In this document: in pieces, positions 26,378 to 35,586 of the stretch
Layout of the letters: every line of letters starts with the position of its first letter
How positions within the stretch are numbered: the first letter of the stretch is position 1
NCBI RefSeq assembly: GCF_024385575.1
Contig: NZ_JANFMV010000001.1
Span: forward strand, 3,687,681 to 3,751,680
DNA: 64,000 bases
Direction: 5' to 3'
From: Rhizobium sp. NRK18
GTDB taxonomy: Bacteria; Pseudomonadota; Alphaproteobacteria; Rhizobiales; Rhizobiaceae
Notes under the pieces: model-generated
What the model was told of the DNA's origin: nothing
What the model saw: the letters and a program-made list of their open reading frames with translations, nothing else
Database searches by the model: none
Translations under genes and position numbers: made by a program

Positions 26378-26881
26378 ATGCGGCTGACGACAAGAACCAA
26401 TCTTGCCATCAGGACACTGATGTATTGCGCGGTGAATGCGGAAACGATTGTCCGCAAATCCGACATCGCCTCGGCGTGCAACGCCTCCGAGAACCATCTC
26501 GGCCAGGTCGTGCGGCTTCTGGCTCAAAATGATTTCCTCGATGCGACGCGCGGGCGCAACGGCGGCATGCAGCTTGCCAGACCACCGCAGGAGATCGGCA
26601 TCGGCGCCGTCTTCCGGCTGTTCGAGGCCGACCTGCCCTTCGCAGAATGCTTCAGCCAGTCGAACACCTGTCCGCTCGTTGCGGCATGCTGGTTGAGAAA
26701 CGCCATCCGTGATGCCGTCACCGCGTTCTATGCCTCGCTGGACGGCGTCACGCTGGCCGATCTCGTCGACGGCAACGAGGCGCTGGCCATCCTCCTGCGG
26801 CTGCATCCGCCGGTCTCCTGTTCCGCATCCGGTGCACCGGGCCCTCCTTCGAACCGCCCGCTCGAGAGCGGCGCTTTCTGA
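26378..26881 (+). CDS. Rrf2-family Fe-S regulator, NsrR-like
   Basis: Probable repressor that senses nitric oxide or Fe-S status. The protein is 167 aa. The winged HTH covers residues 1-70 (MRLTTRTNLAIRTLMYCAVN start, ENHLGQVVRLLAQNDFL recognition region and RGRNGGMQLARPP wing). Three cysteines, C91, C98 and C104 (ECFSQSNTCPLVAACW), form a cluster-binding loop with C-x6-C-x5-C, close to NsrR. It is divergent from cydD, and NsrR-like sites occur before cydD and cydA, so it probably controls the bd oxidase, which is NO-tolerant. A C-terminal tail rich in Pro and Ser is additional. IscR-type function is the alternative. Confidence 0.85.
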   Translation: MRLTTRTNLAIRTLMYCAVNAETIVRKSDIASACNASENHLGQVVRLLAQNDFLDATRGRNGGMQLARPPQEIGIGAVFRLFEADLPFAECFSQSNTCPLVAACWLRNAIRDAVTAFYASLDGVTLADLVDGNEALAILLRLHPPVSCSASGAPGPPSNRPLESGAF

Positions 26882-27059
26882 CATCAAGGCGGGCGCGAAA
26901 ATCGGCGGATCGCGACCGGTTTTCTCTCTCCAATACCCCAAATGGGTGGCGAGCACACCCGCCCGGCCTGATTAGGGTCGTCTCGCGCAGGAAAGACACC
27001 TGCGGAAATCATCAGACGACACTTTGCCCTCAGGGGCGAAACCAATTGGAGCTGGGGAC

Positions 27060-27905
27060 GTGAAAGAACTCATCAAGGCCCTCGTTGCGGGCACGGCATT
27101 GCTATCACTGGCCGGATGCAACTCGACTGGCAGCAAATCATCGGACATCGTGGTCTCTGCACTCGGCAATATTGTCACAACAGCAGATACCGGAGCCACC
27201 GACAGCACGGGGGATGCCACCGCCAAGTTCGCGACCGACAAGGACGGCAACATCAAGGTGACCCTTTCGACAGACGACGGCACGGACACGACGACATTTG
27301 CGGCAAGCACGGCCAACTCAACGACAGAGACCTCTGGCGAATACACCACCTATTCCAGCACCAGTGGAACAGAAACGAATTACCTGACGGTGCTTGGCGA
27401 CACCGATACGCCGGAGAAGGGCGCAGCGGCGTTTATTTCCGTCGAAGACAGCGCCAGCCCCAACACGCCTACATTCCTCGCCTTCCGCAGCGAGGACGGT
27501 GTAACAGAGGATGCCAATATGCCAACCAGCGGCACGGCGACCTACACGGGAACGCTCTATGGCGGCTCCAACCAGGGCGGCACGGTCGACAACATGACCG
27601 GAACGGCCACCGTCAATGTCGATTTCGCCAACAGCAGCGTTGCAGGCACATTCGATATCGATGACGACGACACTGACATAACGTTTACCGACGGCACGAT
27701 CAGCGGGTCGACTTATAATGTTGCGTCGACTGGCATCACCTACGGCACCGCGGAAATTGGCTCTGACTCGTACGTAAAAGGCGCCTTCTACGGAACGAAT
27801 GCCGAAGGCACCGCCGGTACGTTCTTCGTCACAGGCGATGTGCCCGACGGCGAAGGCGGCAGCGTGTCCGCGACGGCCATGGGTGCCTTCCAGGCGGCCC
27901 AGTAA
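27060..27905 (+). CDS. Surface lipoprotein, TbpB-like beta-barrel (Slam cargo)
   Basis: Predicted outer-membrane lipoprotein of 281 aa. The GTG at 27060 follows GGAGCTGGGGAC and gives a lipoprotein signal ending in LLSLAGC with Cys20; an upstream start at 27024 would hide the signal. The C-terminal ~110 residues are Gly/Thr/Asp-rich beta strands ending GAFYGTNAEGTAGTFFVTGD, the pattern of the transferrin-binding-protein-B beta-barrel/handle domain, where GxFxGxxAEE-like motifs recur. The next gene, 15 bases on, encodes a Slam translocon, so this is probably its substrate displayed on the cell surface. Ligand unknown; iron or haem binding is possible. Confidence 0.75.
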   Translation: MKELIKALVAGTALLSLAGCNSTGSKSSDIVVSALGNIVTTADTGATDSTGDATAKFATDKDGNIKVTLSTDDGTDTTTFAASTANSTTETSGEYTTYSSTSGTETNYLTVLGDTDTPEKGAAAFISVEDSASPNTPTFLAFRSEDGVTEDANMPTSGTATYTGTLYGGSNQGGTVDNMTGTATVNVDFANSSVAGTFDIDDDDTDITFTDGTISGSTYNVASTGITYGTAEIGSDSYVKGAFYGTNAEGTAGTFFVTGDVPDGEGGSVSATAMGAFQAAQ

Positions 27906-27920
27906 CGGTATCCGAAAGCC

Positions 27921-29243
27921 ATGTTTATCAGCCTTCGGGCCGCAGCGGCGGGGAAATGTCCTTTTCCCGCCGCCGTTGTTGCGGCCGTCATCTTTTGTCT
28001 TTCAGCCGGCCAGCCGGCCCGTGCCGAAACGCAGTTCGATCACATCAAGACGCTGATCGAGGCGCATCGCTACGCAGAGGCGATTGCTGTCTCCGAGGGG
28101 TTTTCCGCAAATCCCGAGATCAGCAAGCTGAACGTCGCCTTTACCAAGGCGCTGATCCTGAAAAACCAGGGCCGGCTCGCAGAAGCGGCGGCGGCCATGC
28201 GGCAGATCCTCGCCAGTCGGCCCGACTTTGCGCGGGTGCGGCAGGAACTGGCGCACACGCTTTACCTGATGGGCGACACGAAGGCGGCGATCTATCATTT
28301 CGAGCGGCTGTCCGACAGCACGGTCAACACGTCGATGCGGTCGCTCTACGACAATTTCATCGAGCGCAGCCGCAGCATCCGGCCATGGAGCCTGTCCGCC
28401 TACGCCTCCCTTGCGCCGAGCACCAATCTCAACAACGTTACCGATGCCGACGTCGTCTATATCGGCGGCATTCCGTTCAGGCCGAACGAGAAAAAATCGA
28501 GCGGCATCGGCGTGAATTACGGCGTCAACGGCACCTACCGTTTCGACCTGCGCAACCATACTGCGCTGACATTCGGGGCGAGCGTCTCCGGCACGCGCTT
28601 CCGCAAGACCGAGTTCGATACCACCCGGCTTGAGGCCTTCGGAGAGCTGTCGCACCGGCTGACACCGCGACTGACGGCGGCTGTCGGCCTGTCCTCCGAA
28701 TATAGCTTAAAGGGCGGCAAGCCGTATCGCGCCGCGATCGGGCCGATCGCTTCGCTACAATATTCCTGGGGTCGAGCCGGCGTTTCCTCCGTGCAGTTTT
28801 CCTGGCGCGGTGTGGACTATATCGACATTGATGCGTTCGATGGCGCCGAAACCTCGCTCGGATTGCGACACCGCTACGCGTTCGACACCACGAGCAGCGT
28901 GCTTGGCGGGCTGGACGTGACCTATGTGGCGGCCCGGCGGGACTACAACACCTACATGAAGTATCGCGTCTTCGGCAAAATCTACAAGGAATGGACGAAC
29001 GGCATCATCACCGATCTCGAGATCGGGGGCGAAATCTCGCGCTATGCCGGGGATTTTCCGCTGACGTCAGAGCATAGGCAGGATCGGCAGGTCGATGCCA
29101 CGATCGGCGCAACGTTCAGAAACCTGCAATACCGCGGCTTCGCGCCGCGGCTCGAATATTCCTACACGCGGAACTTCTCCAACATCGATCTCTACGACTA
29201 CGACCGGAACACGGTCGCGCTCTACCTGACCAAGAAATTCTAG
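27921..29243 (+). CDS. Surface lipoprotein assembly modulator (Slam, DUF560)
   Basis: Outer-membrane translocon of the type XI secretion class that delivers lipoproteins to the cell surface. The protein is 440 aa. A signal peptide ends near residue 35 (LSAGQPARAE). Residues about 40-140 are TPR-like (FTKALILKNQGRLAEAAAAM and ARVRQELAHTLYLMGDTKAA). From about 150 to the end is a DUF560 beta-barrel made of alternating amphipathic strands and finishing with NTVALYLTKKF, a C-terminal Phe typical of outer-membrane barrels. Coupling to the TbpB-like lipoprotein gene is the standard Slam arrangement, though not common in Rhizobiales to my knowledge. Confidence 0.85.
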   Translation: MFISLRAAAAGKCPFPAAVVAAVIFCLSAGQPARAETQFDHIKTLIEAHRYAEAIAVSEGFSANPEISKLNVAFTKALILKNQGRLAEAAAAMRQILASRPDFARVRQELAHTLYLMGDTKAAIYHFERLSDSTVNTSMRSLYDNFIERSRSIRPWSLSAYASLAPSTNLNNVTDADVVYIGGIPFRPNEKKSSGIGVNYGVNGTYRFDLRNHTALTFGASVSGTRFRKTEFDTTRLEAFGELSHRLTPRLTAAVGLSSEYSLKGGKPYRAAIGPIASLQYSWGRAGVSSVQFSWRGVDYIDIDAFDGAETSLGLRHRYAFDTTSSVLGGLDVTYVAARRDYNTYMKYRVFGKIYKEWTNGIITDLEIGGEISRYAGDFPLTSEHRQDRQVDATIGATFRNLQYRGFAPRLEYSYTRNFSNIDLYDYDRNTVALYLTKKF

Positions 29244-29258
29244 CCCCGGCAGGACTTC

Positions 29259-30818
29259 TCAGCACGCGAGCCCGGCTGGCAGGCGGCGGCCGGCGAGGAA
29301 GTCGACCAGATCCTTGAAATGCGACACCGCCACCATATGGCCGCCATCGGGTATGGCGGTGACGCTGACATGGTCGTGTTCGTCTTCCATGGCCTCCACC
29401 TCTTCGATCGGGGTCATGTGGTCGTCCGTGCCGTGAAAGAAGTCGACGGGGCAGTCGAGTGAGCGGATCAACTGATCCCAATGCACGCGGCTGACGGCCA
29501 GTTCGTCGGCGAACTTCTCCGGCGCGGCGCTCAGGAAAAGATTGATCCACTCCGCCATCATGCCCTCTCCTATCAGCTTTCGAAGCGCGGCAAGATCGCT
29601 CGGCCTGTCGTCGTAGACGCGGGCATAAGCCGTTGAAAGCAGCTTCTTGGTAGAGCCGAAGCGGGAAAACAGCTTCAGAACCTGCCGGCTGATCGCCGGA
29701 TTTTTCCGGGTCGCCCTCAGGAAGGCGTGCTGCCAGCTACCCGATTTTTCGACCTGAAGGGCGCGCGAGGGCGGAAAGGGACACCCCGACAGGACGAGTC
29801 GGTCGATGACTTCCGGCGCCTGGCGCGCCAGCATCACCGCCCATGGCGTGCCGGAATTGTTGGCCACGCAGGTCACCGGTCCGCCGATATAGGTCTTGAC
29901 GTATTCGGTGATATCGGTGGCAAGCTGCTCCATCAGGATATCCGGCTCGCGCACTGCCGATGGCCAGAAATGACGCGGGACGACATGCCAGCGCAGACCG
30001 CGCTCCTTCAACAGGGCAACCTCATCCGCCGTAAACGGCAGAACGGACGTCCAGGTGTGGAAATAGAGGATGGAACGGCCACCCCTCGCCCCGATTTCCC
30101 AGGCCGGCAGCTTGCGGCCGGAGGCCGGCGTATATCGAAGGCGCAGGATCTGATCGCCGAATTCCGCCCTTGCGAGCGCATCTTCGCGGCCCGCCCCTTC
30201 GTCCAGCATCATGCGCGCGCTCAGATGCTTCAGCAGGACCAGTGATACCGTCTTGACGATACCGCGCTGGTTGGACACCTGAAGCTTGGCGAGAACCGTC
30301 TTCAACTGCTTGCGCTTGGTCTCGTAGGCGGTGCCTGTCAGCGTGGCAATGTCGCGAAGCTCGTGACCGGTCAGCAGGAGAGAGATCAGCCGGAACTCAC
30401 CGGCCGTGATCTTGACCGGCGTCTGAAAGCCGCCGACCGTCTCTTCGATGAGCTCCCTGTCGATTCGGATGACCAGCGTCTGGGCATTGCGCGCTGCCTC
30501 CAGCGCCTCTTGCGGGGTCACGGTTGCAAAATGCAGCCGGCCGTCGAATTCGAAAAAATCGGCAGGTGGGCCCTGTTCGTCCTGCGCCGTCACCCGGGCC
30601 GGAAATCCGTCCTGTTCATCCGCCATGTCGAGCCGGACGCCGTCCTTGTCATAAAGCGCAAGTGGAAGACCGAAGCGAGCCTTGATACGCGAGAAATCCT
30701 CTTCACTAACGCCGCCTTCGGCAGTCGATATCCAATCCGACTTGTCTATGGAGATCCCGAGATGCTTCGGGACAGAGGTAATGACTTCAACATATTGACT
30801 CAACCCGCCGTTTTTCAT
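29259..30818 (-). CDS. LuxR-type HTH fused to alpha/beta hydrolase
   Basis: A 519-aa fusion. Residues about 1-130 are an uncharacterised sensory-like region. Residues about 150-205 form a LuxR-type HTH: ITAGEFRLISLLLTGHELRD, then AYETKRKQLKTVLAKLQVSN. Residues about 240-510 are an alpha/beta hydrolase with the nucleophile Ser in VANNSGTPWAV, an acid in FHGTDDHMTP and catalytic His in DGGHMVAVSHF. The nucleophile elbow has Asn in place of the first Gly of GxSxG. The protein may be a regulator that binds, and perhaps hydrolyses, a small acyl ligand. An 11-bp inverted repeat lies upstream. Its end faces the Slam gene across 15 bases. Confidence 0.8.
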   Translation of the reverse strand: MKNGGLSQYVEVITSVPKHLGISIDKSDWISTAEGGVSEEDFSRIKARFGLPLALYDKDGVRLDMADEQDGFPARVTAQDEQGPPADFFEFDGRLHFATVTPQEALEAARNAQTLVIRIDRELIEETVGGFQTPVKITAGEFRLISLLLTGHELRDIATLTGTAYETKRKQLKTVLAKLQVSNQRGIVKTVSLVLLKHLSARMMLDEGAGREDALARAEFGDQILRLRYTPASGRKLPAWEIGARGGRSILYFHTWTSVLPFTADEVALLKERGLRWHVVPRHFWPSAVREPDILMEQLATDITEYVKTYIGGPVTCVANNSGTPWAVMLARQAPEVIDRLVLSGCPFPPSRALQVEKSGSWQHAFLRATRKNPAISRQVLKLFSRFGSTKKLLSTAYARVYDDRPSDLAALRKLIGEGMMAEWINLFLSAAPEKFADELAVSRVHWDQLIRSLDCPVDFFHGTDDHMTPIEEVEAMEDEHDHVSVTAIPDGGHMVAVSHFKDLVDFLAGRRLPAGLAC

Positions 30819-30827
30819 CCGTCAAAA

Positions 30828-30916
30828 ATCCATATTTTCTGTGTCGATGCTGGTGATAGCCCGATTCAGGACAAAATATTTCGCCCATTGCCGCAGATAG
30901 GCTTTAAAATATGGAT
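30828..30916. promoter_or_regulatory. Long-spaced inverted repeat upstream of the HTH-hydrolase gene
   Basis: ATCCATATTTT (30828-30838) and AAAATATGGAT (30906-30916) are perfect inverted copies 67 bases apart. The first lies ten bases from the ATG at 30818. A related AAAATATTT sits between them. They may be two operator sites for autoregulation. The rest of the 268-base gap to the RND gene holds no gene that I can see. Confidence 0.45.
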
Positions 30917-31040
30917 AGTTTAACCGCAGATTGTGAAAGTATTTCAAGGAAAAAGTGACACGCCTGCCACCATGGCCACTGCCATGGCAAATCAGCCGTC
31001 AGGAGCGAACCGGCCCGGCCGATACGCAAACTGCTGCGAA

Positions 31041-31058
31041 AGGCCGGTTGCCCGGCCT
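31041..31058 (-). terminator. Candidate terminator after RND permease
   Basis: AGGCCGG (31041-31047) and CCGGCCT (31052-31058) form a perfect 7-bp stem with a 4-base loop, about 30 bases past the stop of the minus-strand RND gene. Only a short T-run (TTTC) follows on that strand, so termination would be weak. Confidence 0.4.
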
Positions 31059-31086
31059 CTCTCGTGGTCATATGCGCAGCGTAGCG

Positions 31087-34000
31087 TTACGTCCTCAGAA
31101 CCCGATAGATGGCCGGGATCACGAGGACGGTCAGCAGGGTCGACGAGGCTAGGCCGAACAGTAGCGAGATCGCCAGGCCCTGGAAGATCGGGTCGGTGAG
31201 GATGACCGCCGCGCCGATCATGGCGGCCAGTGCCGTCAGCAGGATCGGCTTGAAGCGGATCGACCCGGCCTCGATCAAGACCTCGGTCAGCGGCCGGTCT
31301 TCCGATCTTGCGTGGCGAATGAAGTCGACGAGCAGGATCGAATTGCGGACGATGATGCCGGCAAGCGCGATGAAGCCGATCATCGACGTGGCGGTGAACG
31401 GCGCATGGAAGATCCAGTGGCCGCCGAGGATGCCGATGAAGGTCAGCGGGATCGGCGTCAGGATGACGAGCGGCACCTTGAACGAGCCGAACTGGGCGAC
31501 GACCAGGATATAGATGCCGATCAGGGCGACCATGAAGGCAGCACCCATGTCGCGGAACGTCACCCATGTCACTTCCCATTCGCCATCCCACAACAGCGTC
31601 GGATGGCTCTCGTCGGTCGGCTGGCCGTGCAGCGAGATCACCGGCTTTTCGAGACCCGTCCAATCCATTTTGTCGATCGCGTCCTGGACGGCGAGCATGC
31701 CGTAAAGCGGTGCTTCGTACTGACCTGCAAGCTCGGCCGTCACCATCTCGGCGAAGCGGCCATTGTGCCGAAACAGGGGATAGGACGCCTGCTCCCGCGA
31801 TATCTTGACGACATCGCCGAGTTCGACGACGGCGCGCGAGCCGGGCAGAACATTGGCCGGAACCGGCGTCGACAGGAACCGTTCGTCGAGAACCTTGGCG
31901 CCCTTGGGCCTTGCGATCTCGATCGGGATCGGCGCGCGTCCGCCGCCACGATGCGAATAGCCGACAACCGTGTCGCCATTCAGCGTCTTCAACGTGTCGA
32001 AGACATCGCTTTCCGAGACCCCGTAGAAATCAAGATCGTCGGTGGAAATCGTCGCGCGCAGCCGTGGCGCCGGAGTGCCGAAGGAATTGTCGACATCGAC
32101 GATGAAGGGAACCGACTTGAAGGCCTCCTCGACCTTGAGCGCCACGGTGCGGCGGGTCTCGGCGTCGGGTCCGTAGATTTCGGCGAGCAGCGTCGCCATG
32201 ACCGGCGGTCCCGGCGGCGGTTCGACAACCTTCAGCGAGGTGCCATCCGGCATTGCGATGTCCTTCAGCCGATTGCGCAGGTCGATGGCGATCTCGTGGC
32301 TCGAGCGGTCGCGATCGCCCTTCGGCGTCAAGTTGATCTGCACATCGCCCATGTCGGGCTTCGAGCGCAGATAGGAATGGCGTACCAGCCCGTTGAAATT
32401 GAAGGGTGCTGCGGTTCCGGCATGCGTCTGCATGGAGATGACTTCAGGCTCGGCGAGCGCGACGCGCGCCACCGCCTGGACCACGGCATCGGTGTCTTCG
32501 ACCGACGAACCTTCCGGCAGGTCGACCGTCACCTGCAGTTCCGACTTGTTGTCGAAGGGCAGCAGCTTGACGGTCACGTCCTTGGTATAGAACAGCGTCA
32601 GCGAGCCGAGCGTGGCGACGCCGACGGCGAGGAGGAAGATCCAGCTGCGCGTCTTGGTCTTGAGGATCGGGCGGGCGACCGCGGCATAGGCGCGGCCCAG
32701 GCGACCGCCGGTGCCGTGGTCGGTGTCGGCATGCAAATCCGCCTTGCCGGCGATCTTCAGCATCAGCCACGGCGTGACCATGACGGCGACGAAGAAGGAG
32801 AAGATCATCGCGGCCGACGCATTCGCCGGGATCGGGCTCATGTACGGCCCCATCATGCCGGAGACGAACATCATCGGCAGGAGTGCCGCGACCACGGTCA
32901 GGGTTGCGACGATCGTCGGGTTGCCGACCTCGGCGACGGCCTCGATCGCCGATTGCCGCCGGTCGGAGCCGCCCATGCCCCAGTGGCGGGCAATGTTTTC
33001 GATGACGACGATGGCATCGTCGACGAGAATGCCGATGGAGAAGATGAGGGCGAACAGCGAGACGCGGTTCAGCGTGTAGCCCATCAGGTTGGCGGCAAAG
33101 AGCGTCAACAGGATCGTCACCGGAATGACGATCGCCACCACCATCGCCTCGCGGCGACCGATCGCGATCCAGACGAGCGCGATGATCGACAGTGTCGCAA
33201 GCCCGAGATGGAAGAGAAGCTCGTTGGCCTTTTCGTTCGCCGTCTCGCCATAGTTTCGCGTGACTTCGACCGAGACTGAATCCGGCAGCAGCTTGCCCTT
33301 CAGCTCATCGACCTTGGCAAGAATCTGATCGGAAACGACGACGGCATTGGCGCCGGCGCGCTTGGCGATCGCCAGGGTGACGGCGGGCACGCGCACCGGC
33401 TCGCCGTCCTTGCCACGGGTGATGGACGAGACATGGGTGTCGGCAGTGTCGGTGACGAAGGAGACATCGGCGACGTCGCGCACATAGACCGGCCGGTTGT
33501 CGCGCGTCGTCAGCAGGAGATTGCCGATCTCGGCCGGAGAGCGCAGCGTCTCGCCGGCGACGACGTCGATCTGCTTGCCGCCGTCGCGCACGAGGCCGGT
33601 GGAGAAGGACCGGTTGGCCGCCGTCACCTTGCCGGTCAACTGCTGCAGCGTGACGCCATAGAGCGCAAGCTTTTCCGGGATCGGAGCGATACGGATGGCG
33701 TCACCCGTCTCGCCGACCAGATAGGTGAGGCCGACATTGTCGATGGTCGACAGCTGGACGCGCAATTCGCTGGCAATGCGGGTGAGGTCATTGGCCGTGA
33801 CGCCGGCGCCCTTGTCTTCGGACGGCGTCAGCGTCAGGGCCATGATCGCCACGTCGTCGATGGTGCGACCGACGATCATCGGTTCGGGAATGCCGACCGG
33901 AATGCGATCCATGTTGGCCATGATCTTGTCATGGACGCGCAGCACCGCCGCATCGCCGGACGTGCCGACGAGGAAGCGGACCGTGACCATGACCTGATCG

Positions 34001-34278
34001 TCGCTGGTCTGCGAGTAGACGTGCTCGACGCCGTTGATACCCTTGACGATTGTTTCCAGCGGTTCGGTGACGAGCTTGGCGGCATCCTCCGCCTTCAGCC
34101 CCTCGGCCTTCACGAAGATATCGACCATCGGGACGGAGATCTGCGGCTCTTCCTCGCGCGGCAGCGTCATCAGGGCGATGAGGCCGAGCGCGAAGGCGGC
34201 GAGCAGAAAGAGCGGTGTCAGCGGCGACGAGATGAAGGTCTTCGTCAGGCCGCCGGCAATTCCAAGGCCGTGCTTCAT
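31087..34278 (-). CDS. RND-family efflux permease
   Basis: Inner-membrane proton-driven pump of the AcrB/HAE1-heavy-metal superfamily, 1063 aa. The first transmembrane helix follows SPLTPLFLLAAFALGL, and the typical PREEEPQISVPMVDI motif comes next. A helix bundle around residues 340-490 contains SIGILVDDAIVVIENIARHW with the proton-relay acidic residues. A second periplasmic half and helix bundle follow, ending VLVIPAIYRVL. Its ATG overlaps the stop of the membrane-fusion-protein gene (ATGA), so both are made together. No outer-membrane factor is encoded nearby. Substrate unknown. Confidence 0.93.
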   Translation of the reverse strand: MKHGLGIAGGLTKTFISSPLTPLFLLAAFALGLIALMTLPREEEPQISVPMVDIFVKAEGLKAEDAAKLVTEPLETIVKGINGVEHVYSQTSDDQVMVTVRFLVGTSGDAAVLRVHDKIMANMDRIPVGIPEPMIVGRTIDDVAIMALTLTPSEDKGAGVTANDLTRIASELRVQLSTIDNVGLTYLVGETGDAIRIAPIPEKLALYGVTLQQLTGKVTAANRSFSTGLVRDGGKQIDVVAGETLRSPAEIGNLLLTTRDNRPVYVRDVADVSFVTDTADTHVSSITRGKDGEPVRVPAVTLAIAKRAGANAVVVSDQILAKVDELKGKLLPDSVSVEVTRNYGETANEKANELLFHLGLATLSIIALVWIAIGRREAMVVAIVIPVTILLTLFAANLMGYTLNRVSLFALIFSIGILVDDAIVVIENIARHWGMGGSDRRQSAIEAVAEVGNPTIVATLTVVAALLPMMFVSGMMGPYMSPIPANASAAMIFSFFVAVMVTPWLMLKIAGKADLHADTDHGTGGRLGRAYAAVARPILKTKTRSWIFLLAVGVATLGSLTLFYTKDVTVKLLPFDNKSELQVTVDLPEGSSVEDTDAVVQAVARVALAEPEVISMQTHAGTAAPFNFNGLVRHSYLRSKPDMGDVQINLTPKGDRDRSSHEIAIDLRNRLKDIAMPDGTSLKVVEPPPGPPVMATLLAEIYGPDAETRRTVALKVEEAFKSVPFIVDVDNSFGTPAPRLRATISTDDLDFYGVSESDVFDTLKTLNGDTVVGYSHRGGGRAPIPIEIARPKGAKVLDERFLSTPVPANVLPGSRAVVELGDVVKISREQASYPLFRHNGRFAEMVTAELAGQYEAPLYGMLAVQDAIDKMDWTGLEKPVISLHGQPTDESHPTLLWDGEWEVTWVTFRDMGAAFMVALIGIYILVVAQFGSFKVPLVILTPIPLTFIGILGGHWIFHAPFTATSMIGFIALAGIIVRNSILLVDFIRHARSEDRPLTEVLIEAGSIRFKPILLTALAAMIGAAVILTDPIFQGLAISLLFGLASSTLLTVLVIPAIYRVLRT

Positions 34279-35264
34279 GGCAGCTGAACCTCTTCGCCGG
34301 CAGCAAGGCCCGTCAGGATCTCGACCATGTCCTTGCCCTTGTCGGAGACCGTCTGGCCGATCACGACGGCGCGCTCGGACGTGACGCCATCGGCGATCAC
34401 GGACACATAGTCGACCCCGAACCGGTTGACGATCGCAGCCTGCGGGACCAGCAGCGCCTCGTGACTGCCGACCGGCAGGCGGACAAGCACGCGGGCGTTG
34501 ACGAAGGCCGTCGGCAGATCGGCGACCTCGACATCGGCGATCACCCTGCCATTGTCGATTTCCGGATAGATCTTGGCAAGCCGGCCTTCGGTGGCGCTGG
34601 TGCCATCGACGCCGTCGATCTCGATTGCCGCGCCCTGTTTCAGCGTGGCGGCATGGCGCTCGGGAATGGCGAGACGCAGGAAGAAGCCGCCGCCACCGAC
34701 CGTGGCAATGGTTTCACCGGCCAGCGCGACGGCGCCTCGGGTCACGGGCACGGTCAGCACCTTGCCGTCGACCGGCGCCAGCACCTGCCCTTCCTTCGCC
34801 TGCTCCTCGATGACGGCACGCTGTGCTTCGGTCGCGCCGATCTGGTTGGCGATGACGTCAACCTGAGTGCGCAGCTGGTCGAGCCGCTGCGTCGTGGTCA
34901 CGCCGCTTTTCAAAAGTTGCTCGCCGCGCGTCAGTTCGCTCTGCGCGTTGGCGAGCGATGCCTGCAGGCCGGAAAGCTGGGCATTCGTCGCGGCAATCTG
35001 AAAGTCTATCTTGTCGTCCTTGACCAAGGCCAGCACATCACCGGCCTTGACGGTATCGCCCTCGGTCACGTTCAGCGCAATGATGGTGCCACCCAAACGG
35101 GCGCGGGCGGGAACGCTGTCGCGCGCTTCCACCCGTCCGTAGACAGCCTTCCATTCGGTCATGCTGGCCGGTTCCAGGCGCAGCGTCTCGGCTGCGGCGT
35201 CAACCGCGCCGCCCGCGAGACCAAGCGTCAGAGCGCCGGACAAGACGAAGGCTTTCCACCCCAT
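34275..35264 (-). CDS. RND efflux periplasmic adaptor (membrane fusion protein)
   Basis: Periplasmic adaptor linking the RND pump to an outer-membrane channel, 329 aa. The start is the ATG at 35264, with AGGGGA upstream; the longer frame would overlap the preceding gene. A signal peptide ends near AVDAAAE. A lipoyl-like beta hairpin is split into GGTIIALNVTEGDTVKAGD and the partner strand VDGKVLTVPVTRGAVALAGE. An alpha-helical hairpin lies between them, and a beta-barrel/membrane-proximal region follows. It is coupled to the RND gene through an ATGA overlap and preceded by a DUF2892 gene in the same operon. Confidence 0.92.
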   Translation of the reverse strand: MGWKAFVLSGALTLGLAGGAVDAAAETLRLEPASMTEWKAVYGRVEARDSVPARARLGGTIIALNVTEGDTVKAGDVLALVKDDKIDFQIAATNAQLSGLQASLANAQSELTRGEQLLKSGVTTTQRLDQLRTQVDVIANQIGATEAQRAVIEEQAKEGQVLAPVDGKVLTVPVTRGAVALAGETIATVGGGGFFLRLAIPERHAATLKQGAAIEIDGVDGTSATEGRLAKIYPEIDNGRVIADVEVADLPTAFVNARVLVRLPVGSHEALLVPQAAIVNRFGVDYVSVIADGVTSERAVVIGQTVSDKGKDMVEILTGLAAGEEVQLP

Positions 35265-35284
35265 TTCGGTATCCCCTGCTTCTA

Positions 35285-35485
35285 TCAAAACGCGTTGCCC
35301 GGCCGGATGCCGAGCTTCTTCAGGATCATGGCCGCCGGGCAGAAGCCGGTGAAGGCCGATTGCAACATGTTGGCGCCAACAAAGACGGTCAGCCAGACGA
35401 AATACGGGCTGACCGCATAGGTCAGCACGAGAGATAAGAGCACCATGAAACCGGCAAAGCCGAGAACTGCACGATCAACGTTCAT
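35285..35485 (-). CDS. DUF2892 (YgaP-type) membrane protein
   Basis: A 66-aa inner-membrane protein starting at the ATG at 35485, which has GGAGG upstream. MNVDRAVLGFAGFMVLLSLV starts the first helix. A second helix follows, and then GFCPAAMILKKLGI, the family's conserved C-P motif and end. DUF2892 proteins often accompany sulfur-transfer or redox-linked exporters. It is the first gene of the RND operon and an AT-rich inverted repeat lies just upstream. Confidence 0.85.
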   Translation of the reverse strand: MNVDRAVLGFAGFMVLLSLVLTYAVSPYFVWLTVFVGANMLQSAFTGFCPAAMILKKLGIRPGNAF

Positions 35486-35500
35486 CTGAACCTCCATAAC

Positions 35501-35520
35501 ATATAGTAAAATTCATATAT
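35501..35520. promoter_or_regulatory. AT-rich inverted repeat in promoter of DUF2892-RND operon
   Basis: ATATA (35501-35505) and TATAT (35516-35520), spaced by ten AT-rich bases, directly precede the operon. On the minus strand TATATG also occurs twice. An ArsR/BigR-like operator is possible, but the match is not specific. Confidence 0.3.
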
Positions 35521-35586
35521 TTATGTCCGATAAGCTTTGCAAGTGCCCTTCTGTCCATGCACCTCCCCTGATCTCGGTACGCCGGT

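Noticed and set aside
31312..33279. 655-codon frame opposite the RND permease gene
   Set aside because: Same shadow pattern; the RND gene is clearly the real one.
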